Shown piece after piece: positions 8,764 to 19,569 of a stretch of 64,000 bases of DNA. The notes beneath the pieces are model-generated. The model did no database searches and was not told the origin of the DNA. It saw nothing but the letters and a program-made list of their open reading frames with translations. The translations under genes were made by a program, and so were the position numbers. Position 1 is the stretch's first letter. Every line of letters starts with the position of its first letter. Source of the stretch: Corynebacterium provencense (GTDB taxonomy: Bacteria > Actinomycetota > Actinomycetes > Mycobacteriales > Mycobacteriaceae); the NCBI GenBank assembly GCA_900049755.1, contig LT160592.1, positions 1,009,895-1,073,894 on the forward strand, read 5' to 3'.

Positions 8764-9372
8764 ATGACCGATCCCTTCTGGACCGTCTCCGACCTGCACC
8801 TCGGCCACCGGCTGGTCGCCGGGTTGCGTGGCTTCGCTGACACGGACGACCACGACCGGGTGATTCTCGACAATCTCCGGGAAGTCCCTTCAGGAGCGAC
8901 CCTCGTCTGCCTGGGGGACATCTCGGTGCGGAAGGACGCCTACGCGCTCGACCGGCTCTCCGCGCTGAAGGCGGAGAAGGACCTCACGCTGTGGCTGGTA
9001 CCCGGCAACCACGACCGGGTCCACCCGATGTTCGGGTGGGATTCAGTGGCAGAGTGGACGCCGCGCTACCGGAAAGTCTTCGACGTCATCGCCCCGGACC
9101 TGCAGGTCCGCATCGGGCGGTGGTCCGTGCTGTTGACGCACATCCCCCGGGCCTCGGGGAAGGACTCGGTGCCCGACCCGCACCAGACCCCGGATCTGGC
9201 CCGGTGGGCGGGGCGCGAAGGGTTCGACTGCACTGTCCACGGGCACACGCACTCCCCGGTGCCGGTGACCCGTAAACACGTGAACCTCAGTCTCGAAGCG
9301 ACGGGGCTGGCCCCGGTGTCCCCGGAGAAACTGGAGGAACTGGTGACGCAGGCGGTGCGGTTCCGGGGGTGA
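8764..9372 (+). CDS. calcineurin-like metallophosphoesterase
   Basis: A 202-residue protein with the full set of binuclear-metal phosphoesterase motifs: SDLHLGH, LGDIS, GNHD, a histidine in LLTHIP, and HGHTH. It resembles the small stand-alone phosphoesterases found in many bacteria. The substrate cannot be told from sequence. A TACGCT hexamer lies 7 nt before the ATG with no Shine-Dalgarno sequence, suggesting a leaderless transcript separate from the aco operon. Confidence 0.85.
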   Translation: MTDPFWTVSDLHLGHRLVAGLRGFADTDDHDRVILDNLREVPSGATLVCLGDISVRKDAYALDRLSALKAEKDLTLWLVPGNHDRVHPMFGWDSVAEWTPRYRKVFDVIAPDLQVRIGRWSVLLTHIPRASGKDSVPDPHQTPDLARWAGREGFDCTVHGHTHSPVPVTRKHVNLSLEATGLAPVSPEKLEELVTQAVRFRG

Positions 9373-9463
9373 CAACAGTCGGGCGATCGACGAGCTGTCA
9401 TCGGCTGTCCCAGGTGCTGTTCAGGGCGCGGAAGTGCTCTCCTCGGTTTCTGCGCGGGTAGCT

Positions 9464-9880
9464 TCAGCATCGGCGCGGGTGCCGGGCGATCTGCCGCTTC
9501 TTCCTCACCCCGCAGCGGGTCATGCCGAAGGGCCGGACGGTCAGCGTGACAAGGCGGTCGAGACTGACCGGTCCCTCGAACTCGGCGTTCTCCGCGGCGA
9601 CGGCGGCATGTCGGTGAACTGCAGAGGCACGCCGACCTGCCCGGAAATTGACGTCATCCACCGAGAGATTCGGAAGTGGGGTGTCCGAGAAGAATCCGGT
9701 GGGCACCTGCAGAACCGTCCCCAGGTCTACGGCGACGCGGCCAGGAGCGCCGTCCGACACCTACCGCGACCAGGTGCGCGCGGTGATTCCGGGCTGTCGG
9801 GAAACTTCGGCTTTCGACAGTCCGCGACGCATCCGGGCGACCTCGATACGATCGCCGCTGAGGCGGAGTGGGGGTATACC
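9464..9880 (-). pseudogene. decayed XRE-family regulator (ImmA/IrrE-associated type)
   Basis: Read on the minus strand, one frame gives SGDRIEVARMRRGLSKAEVSR then GITARTWSR, a TAG stop, then VSDGAPGRVAVDL, VPTGFF and DDVNFRAGRR. This is the layout of the common actinobacterial XRE-type helix-turn-helix proteins that continue into an ImmA/IrrE-like peptidase. The stop falls where the family has a Tyr (the SRYE position), so one TAC-to-TAG change would explain it. The reading then ends after about 130 codons where the family has several hundred, so the peptidase part is gone. No clean start codon is visible. Confidence 0.72.
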
Positions 9881-10073
9881 CCGGTCACCCGGTGTCGCAG
9901 CAGTTTCGTCTCTTCCGAATCCTGACTCACCGCACTGTGCGGTACGGTCGGTCAGAAACAGCGCCGGTTCTCCCGGACACGGCAGGGGCTTGACGTCGGT
10001 TGTGACGACCGGCCGCGTCCCCCACGGACATCGCGCCCCCTGTGGGCCTCCCGAAATCGCCCCCTTGCGGAGA
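9881..10073. other. intergenic stretch without recognisable gene
   Basis: About 190 bp between the XRE remnant and the end of the aldehyde dehydrogenase gene. I see no supported ORF, no tRNA-like fold and no clear promoter. It may hold the degraded upstream part of the XRE pseudogene. Confidence 0.4.
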
Positions 10074-10093
10074 CCCTGCAGAGCCCTACAGGG
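10074..10093 (-). terminator. weak stem-loop at the end of the aldehyde dehydrogenase gene
   Basis: An 8-bp stem, CCCTGCAG / CTACAGGG with one wobble pair and a 4-nt loop, overlaps the TAG stop codon of the minus-strand gene. No T-tract follows, so termination activity is uncertain. Confidence 0.3.
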
Positions 10094-11474
10094 ACCGGAC
10101 CCTCACCAGGTGGTCGTTGCAGAACTCGCCGACGCCCCATTCGGCCAGCTCACGACCGTAACCGGAGCGTCCCACACCACCGAAGGGCAGGCCCGCCGCG
10201 GTGACGGACGCCTCGTTGACGAAGGACATGCCGACCTCCAGCCGGGCGGCAGTCTGCTCCGCCAGCTCCAGGTCTGTGCCCCACACCGACCCGGACAGTC
10301 CGTAGTCGGAGTTGTTGGCTGTCCGCACGGCGTCCTCGACATCGTCGGCACGGTAGACGATGGCGACCGGCCCGAAGATTTCGTTGCAGCCGGCGTCGGC
10401 GGAAGGATCGACGTCGGTGAGCAGCGTCGGTTCCATGAACGCGCCGGGTCGGTCCAGGGCATGGCCGCCGACACGCACCGTCGCGGTCCCGTCCGAGGAC
10501 GCCTTCTCCAGCCGTTCCACGATCTCGTCCCGTGCGCCGACGGAGGACAACGGGCCCACGTCGGCGTCCGGGTCGTCCCAGGCACCGGGTCGCAGCGCAC
10601 CGATTCGCTGTTCCAGTCCGGACACGACACGGTCGTAGTCGTCGTCGAGGACGATCAACCGCTTCGGCGCATTGCAGGCCTGGCCGGTGTTGTACATCCG
10701 CAGGCTCACGTACCGGTCGAGGACACGGTCCATGTCCCTGTCCGACAGTCCGCCCAGGATGATGAACGGGTCATTGCCGCCGAGTTCCAGCAGTGACTTC
10801 TTGTAGTTCTCTCCGGCGGTGCTCGCCACCGCTGCTCCGGCCCGTTCCGAACCGGTGAGGGAGACCCCGGCGATGCGGGGGTCGGCGACGAAGGCGTCAA
10901 CCTGTGAGCCGGAGGCGTAGATGTTCTGGAACACGCCGTCCGGCAGGCCCGCCTCCTTCAGCAGGTCCTGGCAGGCCCGGGAGGACAGTGGACAGATCGA
11001 GGCGTGCTTGAGGACCAGGGAATTGCCGAGCAGAAGGTTCGGTGCGGCCCAACGGGCGACCTGGTAGTAGGGGAAGTTCCACGGCATGACGCCGAGCAGC
11101 GGGCCGACCGGGTCCTTACGTACATAGGTGTGCAGGGCACCCTGGGCGGGAAGTTCACGGTCGGCGAGAAGTTCATGGGCGTGCTCGGCGTAGTACCGGT
11201 AGATGTCGACGACGATGCCGATCTCGGCCTGTGCCCATGCGGTCAGTTTGCCCATCTCGCGTCCGATGTGGGACGCGAGTTCATCGGACTGCTGCTCGTA
11301 GAGGTCTGCCGTGCGGGCGAGAACACCCGCGCGTTCGTCAACTGTGGTGGTGCGCCAGTGGTGGTAGGCGTCGGTGGCGCGGTCGAGAATCGCGTCACGG
11401 TCGGAGTCGTCGATCCTGGTGAACGTGTCTTCGGAGGATCCGGTGGACGGGTTGTTCAGGCGGAAGGTACTCAT
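10086..11474 (-). CDS. NAD(P)-dependent aldehyde dehydrogenase (succinate-semialdehyde type)
   Basis: A 462-residue aldehyde dehydrogenase starting at ATG 11474 ([12 protein letters not shown]). The frame is open upstream but contains only low-complexity repeats. It has the PWNFPYYQV cofactor segment, the LELGGNDPF catalytic glutamate motif, and a cysteine in [11 protein letters not shown] at the usual nucleophile position. [14 protein letters not shown] and [12 protein letters not shown] are also present. It resembles succinate-semialdehyde dehydrogenases and is similar in architecture to the gene at 47556-48947. The substrate is not certain. It stands alone, divergent from valS. Confidence 0.85.
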   Translation of the reverse strand: MSTFRLNNPSTGSSEDTFTRIDDSDRDAILDRATDAYHHWRTTTVDERAGVLARTADLYEQQSDELASHIGREMGKLTAWAQAEIGIVVDIYRYYAEHAHELLADRELPAQGALHTYVRKDPVGPLLGVMPWNFPYYQVARWAAPNLLLGNSLVLKHASICPLSSRACQDLLKEAGLPDGVFQNIYASGSQVDAFVADPRIAGVSLTGSERAGAAVASTAGENYKKSLLELGGNDPFIILGGLSDRDMDRVLDRYVSLRMYNTGQACNAPKRLIVLDDDYDRVVSGLEQRIGALRPGAWDDPDADVGPLSSVGARDEIVERLEKASSDGTATVRVGGHALDRPGAFMEPTLLTDVDPSADAGCNEIFGPVAIVYRADDVEDAVRTANNSDYGLSGSVWGTDLELAEQTAARLEVGMSFVNEASVTAAGLPFGGVGRSGYGRELAEWGVGEFCNDHLVRVRSL

Positions 11475-11519
11475 GTCTCCTTTGTACGTGACATGTCCGG
11501 TCACGTCATCCACGGTCCC

Positions 11520-11590
11520 GCCGGCTGACCCAGCGACCGGCCCAGCGACCGGCCCTGTGGCAGGCCCCGTGGCAGGCCCTGCCACCTGTC
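11520..11590. repeat. short imperfect tandem repeats between aldehyde dehydrogenase and valS
   Basis: About 70 bp built from two copies of CCAGCGACCGGC followed by two copies of a (C)TGTGGCAGGCCC/CGTGGCAGGCCC unit. It ends in the small palindrome GGCAGGCCCTGCC. It lies in the divergent promoter interval, just upstream of the TAGACT -10-like hexamer of valS. Function unknown; it could be slippage-generated spacer. Confidence 0.55.
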
Positions 11591-11628
11591 ACCTTTCCGC
11601 GTCCGTGCCTGCACTAGACTGTCTCACC

Positions 11629-14408
<2,780 letters not shown>

Positions 14409-14412
<4 letters not shown>

Positions 14413-15980
14413 GCAGGGACGACAGGAGCACCACCGACGGTGCTGACGGTACCGGGACCGGGGACACCGGGCAGGCACGCGGATTCGGCGAGGTGAACAT
14501 CAGCGAAACCGGACTGGACCTGCCCATCGACCTTAATCAGCCGCAGCAGGACGAGGCACCGGTCACCCGACCGGTCACCCCGGAGGATCTGGAGGCACTC
14601 GCCGAAGTCGAGGCCGAACTCAACGACAGGTGGAACGAAACCCACATCGACCCCACCCTCGACCGGATCCGGCAGCTCATGGACCTGCTCGGCAATCCGC
14701 AACGGAACTACCAGTCGATCCACGTCGCCGGGACAAACGGGAAAACCTCCACAGTGAGGATGATCGAGTCACTCCTGCGCGCCTTCCACCGCAGAACAGG
14801 CCGGACGACCAGCCCGCACCTGCAGATCGCCACCGAAAGAATCGCCGTCGACGGCATGCCCCTGCACCCGGCCGACTACGTACGCATATGGCGGGAGATC
14901 GAACCCTACGTCGACATGGTCGACGCCGCCAGCGAGGCCGGGGGAGGACCCCGGATGAGCAAGTTCGAGGTCCTCGTCGCCATGGCCTACGCCGCTTTTG
15001 CGGACGCCCCGGTCGACGTCGCCGTCGTCGAAGTGGGGATGGGAGGACGCTGGGACGCCACCAACGTCATTGACGCCGACGTCGCGGTGATCACCCCCGT
15101 CGGCCTCGACCACACCGACTACCTCGGCGACACTGTCGCGGAGATCGCCGGCGAGAAAGCCGGGATCATCAAGTCACGCTGGAATGCCGACGACCTGCTC
15201 AGCCCACCCGACAATGTCACCATCGTCGCCGAACAGGAACCGGAGGCGATGAAAGTCATCCTCGACAGGGCCGTGTCCGTGGACTCCTCCGTCGCCCGCG
15301 AAGGACTGGAGTTCGGCGTCGTCGAATCCGGTGTCGCCGTCGGCGGACAGACCCTGACCATCCGTGGCCTCGGCGGAGTGTACGACAACATCTTCCTGCC
15401 CCTCTCCGGTGCCTACCAGGCGCGCAACGCCTCCGTGGCTCTCGCCGCGGTGGAGGCGTTCTTCGGCGCCGGCGCCGGACGCAGTCTCGACATCGACACC
15501 GTCAGACGCGGATTCGCACAGGTCACGTCGCCGGGACGCCTCGAAAGGGTCCGTTCCACACCCAGCATCTTCATCGACGCCACCCACAACCCCCACGGTG
15601 CGAAGGCACTGGCGGAGGCCGTGGACCGTGACTTCGCCTTCCGTCGGCTCATCGGCGTCCTCGCCGTTCTCGGCGACAAGGACGCCCGGGGTATCCTCGC
15701 CGCACTCGAACCGGTCCTCGATGAAGTGGTGGTCACCCACAACAGTTCGCCACGGGCACTCGACGCGGAAACCCTCGCCGAATACGCCCGTGACGCCTTC
15801 GGGGAAGAACGCGTCCACGTCGCCGGCTCCCTGCCCGGTGCAGTGGAACTGGCGGTCCAGCTCGCCGAAGACGACGGCGGATTCGACAGCGGAACCGTGT
15901 CCGGCGCCGGAGTCCTGGTTACCGGCTCGGTCGTCACCGCAGGAGAGGCACGCACACTGTTCGGAAAGGAGCCCGCATGA
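14409..15980 (+). CDS. folC: folylpolyglutamate synthase / dihydrofolate synthase
   Basis: A 523-residue Mur-ligase-family enzyme that adds glutamate to folates. It has the P-loop AGTNGKTST near residue 107, [34 protein letters not shown], and DATHNPHGA in the C-terminal domain. An N-terminal extension of about 55 residues precedes the conserved [12 protein letters not shown] and is typical of the actinobacterial form. It starts at GTG 14409 inside the valS stop (GTGA overlap) and ends with an ATGA overlap into the next gene. A noisy copy of its bases 14781-14850 recurs inside rne. Confidence 0.94.
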
Positions 15981-16558
15981 CAGCCGCAGCACCCGTGAGA
16001 AAGGTTGCCCTGTACCTGGGGTCAGCCACCGGCGATTCCCCGGCCTACCGTGAAACCACGGTGCGCACCGTCGAGGTTCTCGCCGACGCCGGCTGCGAAC
16101 TCGTCTACGGCGGAGGCTCCGTCGGGCTCATGGGTGTCGCCGCCGACACCGCCCTCGCCGCCGGCATGCCGGTCCACGGTGTGATCACCCGCCACCTGAT
16201 GGACGGGGAGACCGGACACCCCGGGCTCACCGACCTGGAGGTGGTGGACACCATGACCAGGCGCAAAGAGCGGATGGCTGAAATCGCGGACGCCTTCATC
16301 GTCCTGCCCGGAGGAATCGGGACCCTCGAAGAATTCTTCGAGGTGTGGGTCGCCCAGGTCCTCGGCATCCACACCAGGCCCGTCGCACTCGTCGACGTCG
16401 ACAACTACTGGCAGCCGCTGACAGACATGATCGACCACATGGTGTCCCGGGGGTTCCTTTCCGCGGTGCACCGCGACCACCTCATCCGGGTCAACGACCC
16501 GGAGATGATCCCGACCGCACTGGATGTGTGGACCCCTGCTGCGGCAAAGTGGAGCTGA
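15977..16558 (+). CDS. LOG family protein (TIGR00730-type phosphoribohydrolase)
   Basis: A 193-residue Rossmann-fold protein with GGGSVGLMG and the diagnostic PGGIGTLEE motif of LOG-family proteins, which release cytokinin bases from nucleoside 5'-monophosphates. In bacteria its physiological substrate is often unknown. It overlaps folC by 4 bp (ATGA), so the two are co-translated. The next gene begins one base after its stop codon. Confidence 0.85.
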   Translation: MTAAAPVRKVALYLGSATGDSPAYRETTVRTVEVLADAGCELVYGGGSVGLMGVAADTALAAGMPVHGVITRHLMDGETGHPGLTDLEVVDTMTRRKERMAEIADAFIVLPGGIGTLEEFFEVWVAQVLGIHTRPVALVDVDNYWQPLTDMIDHMVSRGFLSAVHRDHLIRVNDPEMIPTALDVWTPAAAKWS

Positions 16559-16559
16559 C

Positions 16560-17018
16560 ATGAGCGACAGGAACAACAACCCCGGAGTCAGCCCGCTGGG
16601 CAAAGGGCACAAACCGCAGACCGACCCCTTCAAAGGGCTCAAGGGCATGATGGCCGGCATCATGATCATGGAGGCCCTGGCGGTGATGCTCATCCTGCCC
16701 GTCATCGGGAAGATGTGGGACGGAAAATACGCCACCGCCTTCAACCTCGGATACATCGGGATCCTCGCGGTTCTCATGACCGTGGCCGCGTTCCTCCAGT
16801 TCCGGCCCTGGGCCGACGGCATGAACATCGTGCTCCAGGTCCTGCTCGTCATCGGAGGGGTGGTGGTGCACCCCGTCGTCTTCATCGTCGCAGTCCTGTT
16901 CATCGCAGCCTGGTGGTACACCTACTACCTCCGCGGCCGTCTGAAGAAGAGAATGGACCTGGGGCTCCTCCCCGCCCAGCATTACACGGAGCCGGACAAC
17001 TCTGACTCCGGACTCTGA
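16560..17018 (+). CDS. DUF4233 membrane protein
   Basis: A 152-residue protein with a hydrophilic N-terminus ([19 protein letters not shown]) and about four hydrophobic segments, starting at [20 protein letters not shown]. The C-terminus is charged ([11 protein letters not shown]). This matches the DUF4233 family found between folC and ndk in Corynebacterium and Mycobacterium. Function is not known. The start at ATG 16560 lies one base after the stop of the LOG gene, which places it in the folC operon. Confidence 0.82.
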   Translation: MSDRNNNPGVSPLGKGHKPQTDPFKGLKGMMAGIMIMEALAVMLILPVIGKMWDGKYATAFNLGYIGILAVLMTVAAFLQFRPWADGMNIVLQVLLVIGGVVVHPVVFIVAVLFIAAWWYTYYLRGRLKKRMDLGLLPAQHYTEPDNSDSGL

Positions 17019-17091
17019 TCTCCGCGGCCCTGGTCCGGTTTGGGTGGCGCCGCGTGCCGGCCCCGTCATGCCGTCCGGTACCCTGACCGGC

Positions 17092-17508
17092 ATGACTGAA
17101 CGCACTCTCATTCTCATCAAGCCCGACGGGGTCCAGCGCGGGCTCGTCGGCGAGATCATCTCCCGGATCGAGCGGAAAGGCCTCACCCTGGCCGCCCTTG
17201 ACCTGCGGCTGACCGACCGGGCCACCGCCGAGAAGCACTACGCCGAGCACGTCGGCAAGCCCTTCTACGAAGGACTCGTCGAATTTGTCACCGCGTCGCC
17301 GCTGATCGCCGGCGTCGTCGAAGGCGAGCGTGCCATCGAAGCATGGCGTCAGATCGCCGGCGCGACCGACCCCGTGTCGGCGGCCACCCCCGGCACAATC
17401 CGCGGTGATTTTGCTCTCTCCGTCGGTGAGAACGTCGTCCACGGTTCGGACTCCGTGGAATCCGCCGAGCGCGAAATCGCCATCTGGTTCCCCGAGCTCG
17501 CGAAGTAG
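17092..17508 (+). CDS. ndk: nucleoside diphosphate kinase
   Basis: A 138-residue kinase that balances (d)NTP pools by phosphate transfer through a histidine. It opens with [19 protein letters not shown] and has the catalytic histidine (His117) in [17 protein letters not shown], plus TPGTIRGDF. Length is exactly that of the family. A weak TACCCT hexamer lies 7 nt before the ATG, and no ribosome-binding site is evident. Confidence 0.96.
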   Translation: MTERTLILIKPDGVQRGLVGEIISRIERKGLTLAALDLRLTDRATAEKHYAEHVGKPFYEGLVEFVTASPLIAGVVEGERAIEAWRQIAGATDPVSAATPGTIRGDFALSVGENVVHGSDSVESAEREIAIWFPELAK

Positions 17509-18023
17509 CCGGAACCGGACCTGCCGCGGTGTGCCACGCCACCGCCCGTCACGACCACGGTCAGACGGACGGTGACGTGGCCTTTGTGCAGGCAGTGGAC
17601 CCTAACTGGACCCAGTCGCCGGTCAGTGGCCGCCGGTCCCGAAGGGCACCGCAGGGCGGTGGCACCGTGGAGGACGCCCCGGGGCGGGCTGCGTCGGAGA
17701 GACACCTGCAGGGCCCCGCCGCGTACGCACGGTGACCGGTCCGTCGACGGCTGACGGGGCATTCCCGGCCCGTCATGATGGGCCCACGCCGGAACCCGCA
17801 CAGTGGCCGTCGGGGACACAGGCGGGCCTCATGTGACACAATAAGCACGGACGTGCTGCACCGGCCGGGTGATGAAACAGAGAACCCGGGCCCGTTGTGC
17901 GCATATCTTCGAAGATCTTTCAACAACAGTGAGCGGCACCACGGCCCACAGAGGGCCGGTATCCGGTGAGAGGCAGCGAGATGCGCCCGCCGGCGGTGTG
18001 ACCGCATCCGAACAAGGAGAACA
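17509..18023. promoter_or_regulatory. long ndk-rne intergenic region, probable rne leader
   Basis: 515 bp without a supportable gene. It contains a perfect 12-bp palindrome, ATCTTCGAAGAT, at 17905-17916, and an AT-richer segment at 17828-17950 that is a plausible promoter/leader. A strong AAGGAG ribosome-binding site lies at 18013-18018 before the rne GTG. RNase E genes often have long autoregulatory 5' leaders, so part of this may be transcribed (inference). Confidence 0.45.
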
Positions 18024-19406
18024 GTGGCTAAAACCAGCCAGGAACTCGCGGCAGCAGCCGCGGCGACGACAACAGAAGACATGGGGGAGAAGGTCCGCGT
18101 ACACGCGCTGGCCAGGGCACTCGGCGTCCCCAGCGCCGAAATGGTGCAGATACTCGCCACCCAGGGGATCGAGGGCAAGCGCGCGACCTCCACTCTGCCC
18201 AGGGCGCAGGTGACGGAGGTGCTGGAGCGGCTCACAGCGGACGGAGCACCGCCGGAGCCGCAGAAGAAGGCGGAGACGAAGAAGAAGTCTCCGGCAAAGA
18301 AGACCACCGCGAAGAAGGCGACCACCGCGAAGAAGGCGGCCGCCAAGAAGACCACCGCCAGGAAGACTGCGGCGTCGAAGGCCGACACGGCACAGTCCAC
18401 CGGGGATGTCGCCGCGACCACCGACACCTCAGAGACCGCCGGGACTCCCGGGACGACCTCCGGCGACGTCGTGACCGTGGACAAGGTCGCCGACGACCAG
18501 CCGGTGGACGGGAAGCTGACGAAGAAGGGTGCGGCCGGGGCGTCCGCGGGAAAGCCGTCCGCCAAGAAGTCACCCACCAGGAAAGCTGCCACCAGAAAAG
18601 ATCCCTCCGGGAAGTCCGCTGCAGAGCAGGGCACACCTGCCGGCGAGGGGACCACCACGCCGGATGACGCCGCGGAGTCCGTTGACGCCCCGACGACAGA
18701 CAGTAAGTCCCGACGGGGAAGTGGACGTTCCCGCAGGTCACGGACTGCTTCCGCCGGATCAGCCTCCGCCACTGCGCCGGCCGGGGCGGCACAACCGGCG
18801 ACGGAACCGACCGCAGGACAGGTCGACGCGGCACCTCAGCAGGGTGACAGCGGCAGTGACGCCACGGTCGACGCACTCATCGACCGGATCGCCGAGTCCG
18901 TCCGGGCACCGGAGAAGTCGGCCACCCAGGAACCGGTGACGGAATCCGGGGACGCCGTGACCGGCACACCCCGTAGAGTCCGTCGCAGGATCGTCCGCAG
19001 GGTCGGCTCCCGCTCCGCGGCGTCCGACGCCGAACTGCTCAGGGCCAGAAAAGCAGCCCAACGGTCCGACGCTGTCTCCGCAGACGCGGGCAGCACCGGC
19101 AGGGCGGAGGCCTCCGCCACCTCGGACGACACGCCCTCCGGCAAAGGAGACGGCCCCGGTGCCGTCAGCGGTCACGTACTCATCTCTGTCTGTATAACAG
19201 ACCGCCTTCCACCTCAGAACCAGCCGGACGACCAGCCCGCACCCGCACAACACCACCGGAAGACACGCCGGCGCCGCGCGAGAACACCCGAGGGGGAGGG
19301 GGAAGTCGGGGTAGGGGAGAGTAAAAGGGAAAGAACGATGAAGAGTCCGGTGGGCTGCGAGCTGCCTTTTTTGCACTGCAAGATGTGTATAAGACGCGGG
19401 CCGTAG
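18024..19406 (+). CDS. rne: ribonuclease E/G, N-terminal portion (reading frame disrupted)
   Basis: Starts at GTG 18024 after an AAGGAG site. Residues 20-75 (EKVRVHALARALGVPSAEMVQILATQGIEGKRATSTL) form an IF2-N-like module seen at the head of corynebacterial RNase E. It is followed by Lys/Ala-rich and acidic low-complexity sequence (KKSPAKKTTAKKATT) and by RRVRRRIVRRVGSR. Genuine sequence appears to end near 19172; the remaining codons read a foreign insert (see 19174-19392). The real protein should run on into the catalytic part at 19393-22389. Confidence 0.75.
   Translation: MAKTSQELAAAAAATTTEDMGEKVRVHALARALGVPSAEMVQILATQGIEGKRATSTLPRAQVTEVLERLTADGAPPEPQKKAETKKKSPAKKTTAKKATTAKKAAAKKTTARKTAASKADTAQSTGDVAATTDTSETAGTPGTTSGDVVTVDKVADDQPVDGKLTKKGAAGASAGKPSAKKSPTRKAATRKDPSGKSAAEQGTPAGEGTTTPDDAAESVDAPTTDSKSRRGSGRSRRSRTASAGSASATAPAGAAQPATEPTAGQVDAAPQQGDSGSDATVDALIDRIAESVRAPEKSATQEPVTESGDAVTGTPRRVRRRIVRRVGSRSAASDAELLRARKAAQRSDAVSADAGSTGRAEASATSDDTPSGKGDGPGAVSGHVLISVCITDRLPPQNQPDDQPAPAQHHRKTRRRRARTPEGEGEVGVGESKRERTMKSPVGCELPFLHCKMCIRRGP
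19174..19392. other. suspected chimeric/adapter-derived insert inside rne
   Basis: The rne frame is lost here and recovered in a different phase. At 19186-19200 the sequence CTGTCTGTATAACAG resembles a Tn5 mosaic end in reverse (consensus CTGTCTCTTATACACATCT). Bases 19204-19273 match folC 14781-14850 at about 59 of 70 positions by eye. Bases 19345-19361 match 13 of 17 positions of a Nextera adapter arm. AGATGTGTATAAGA at 19381-19394 is 14 of 14 to the mosaic end. I read this as a library or assembly artefact. Confidence 0.75.
19204..19273 (+). repeat. imperfect copy of folC sequence within rne
   Basis: This 70-bp stretch aligns without gaps to folC 14781-14850, with 20 consecutive identical bases in its middle. 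Similarity fades beyond 19273. Being non-homologous to anything expected in RNase E and flanked by mosaic-end-like sequence, it is more likely a chimeric read than a true duplication. Confidence 0.7.
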
Positions 19407-19569
19407 CCGTCGTCGTGGCCGCCGTGGTCGTGGCCGCGGTCGTGGCGACCAGGACCGCCACGAGGTCAGGGAGAGCAGTGAGAACCGGGAACACCGGGAG
19501 AACCAACACCGGGAGAACCGGGAGAGCGCCGGAACCGGCGGTCCACAGGCGTCGGAACACCGCACCGAT

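Noticed and set aside
17509..18023. Protein-coding gene in the ndk-rne gap
   Set aside because: Short frames there lack ribosome sites and recognisable motifs, and overlap one another on both strands.
19174..19392. Programmed frameshift, intein or mobile insertion in rne
   Set aside because: The interval contains stops, a noisy folC copy and adapter-like sequence and encodes nothing recognisable; artefact is the simpler explanation.
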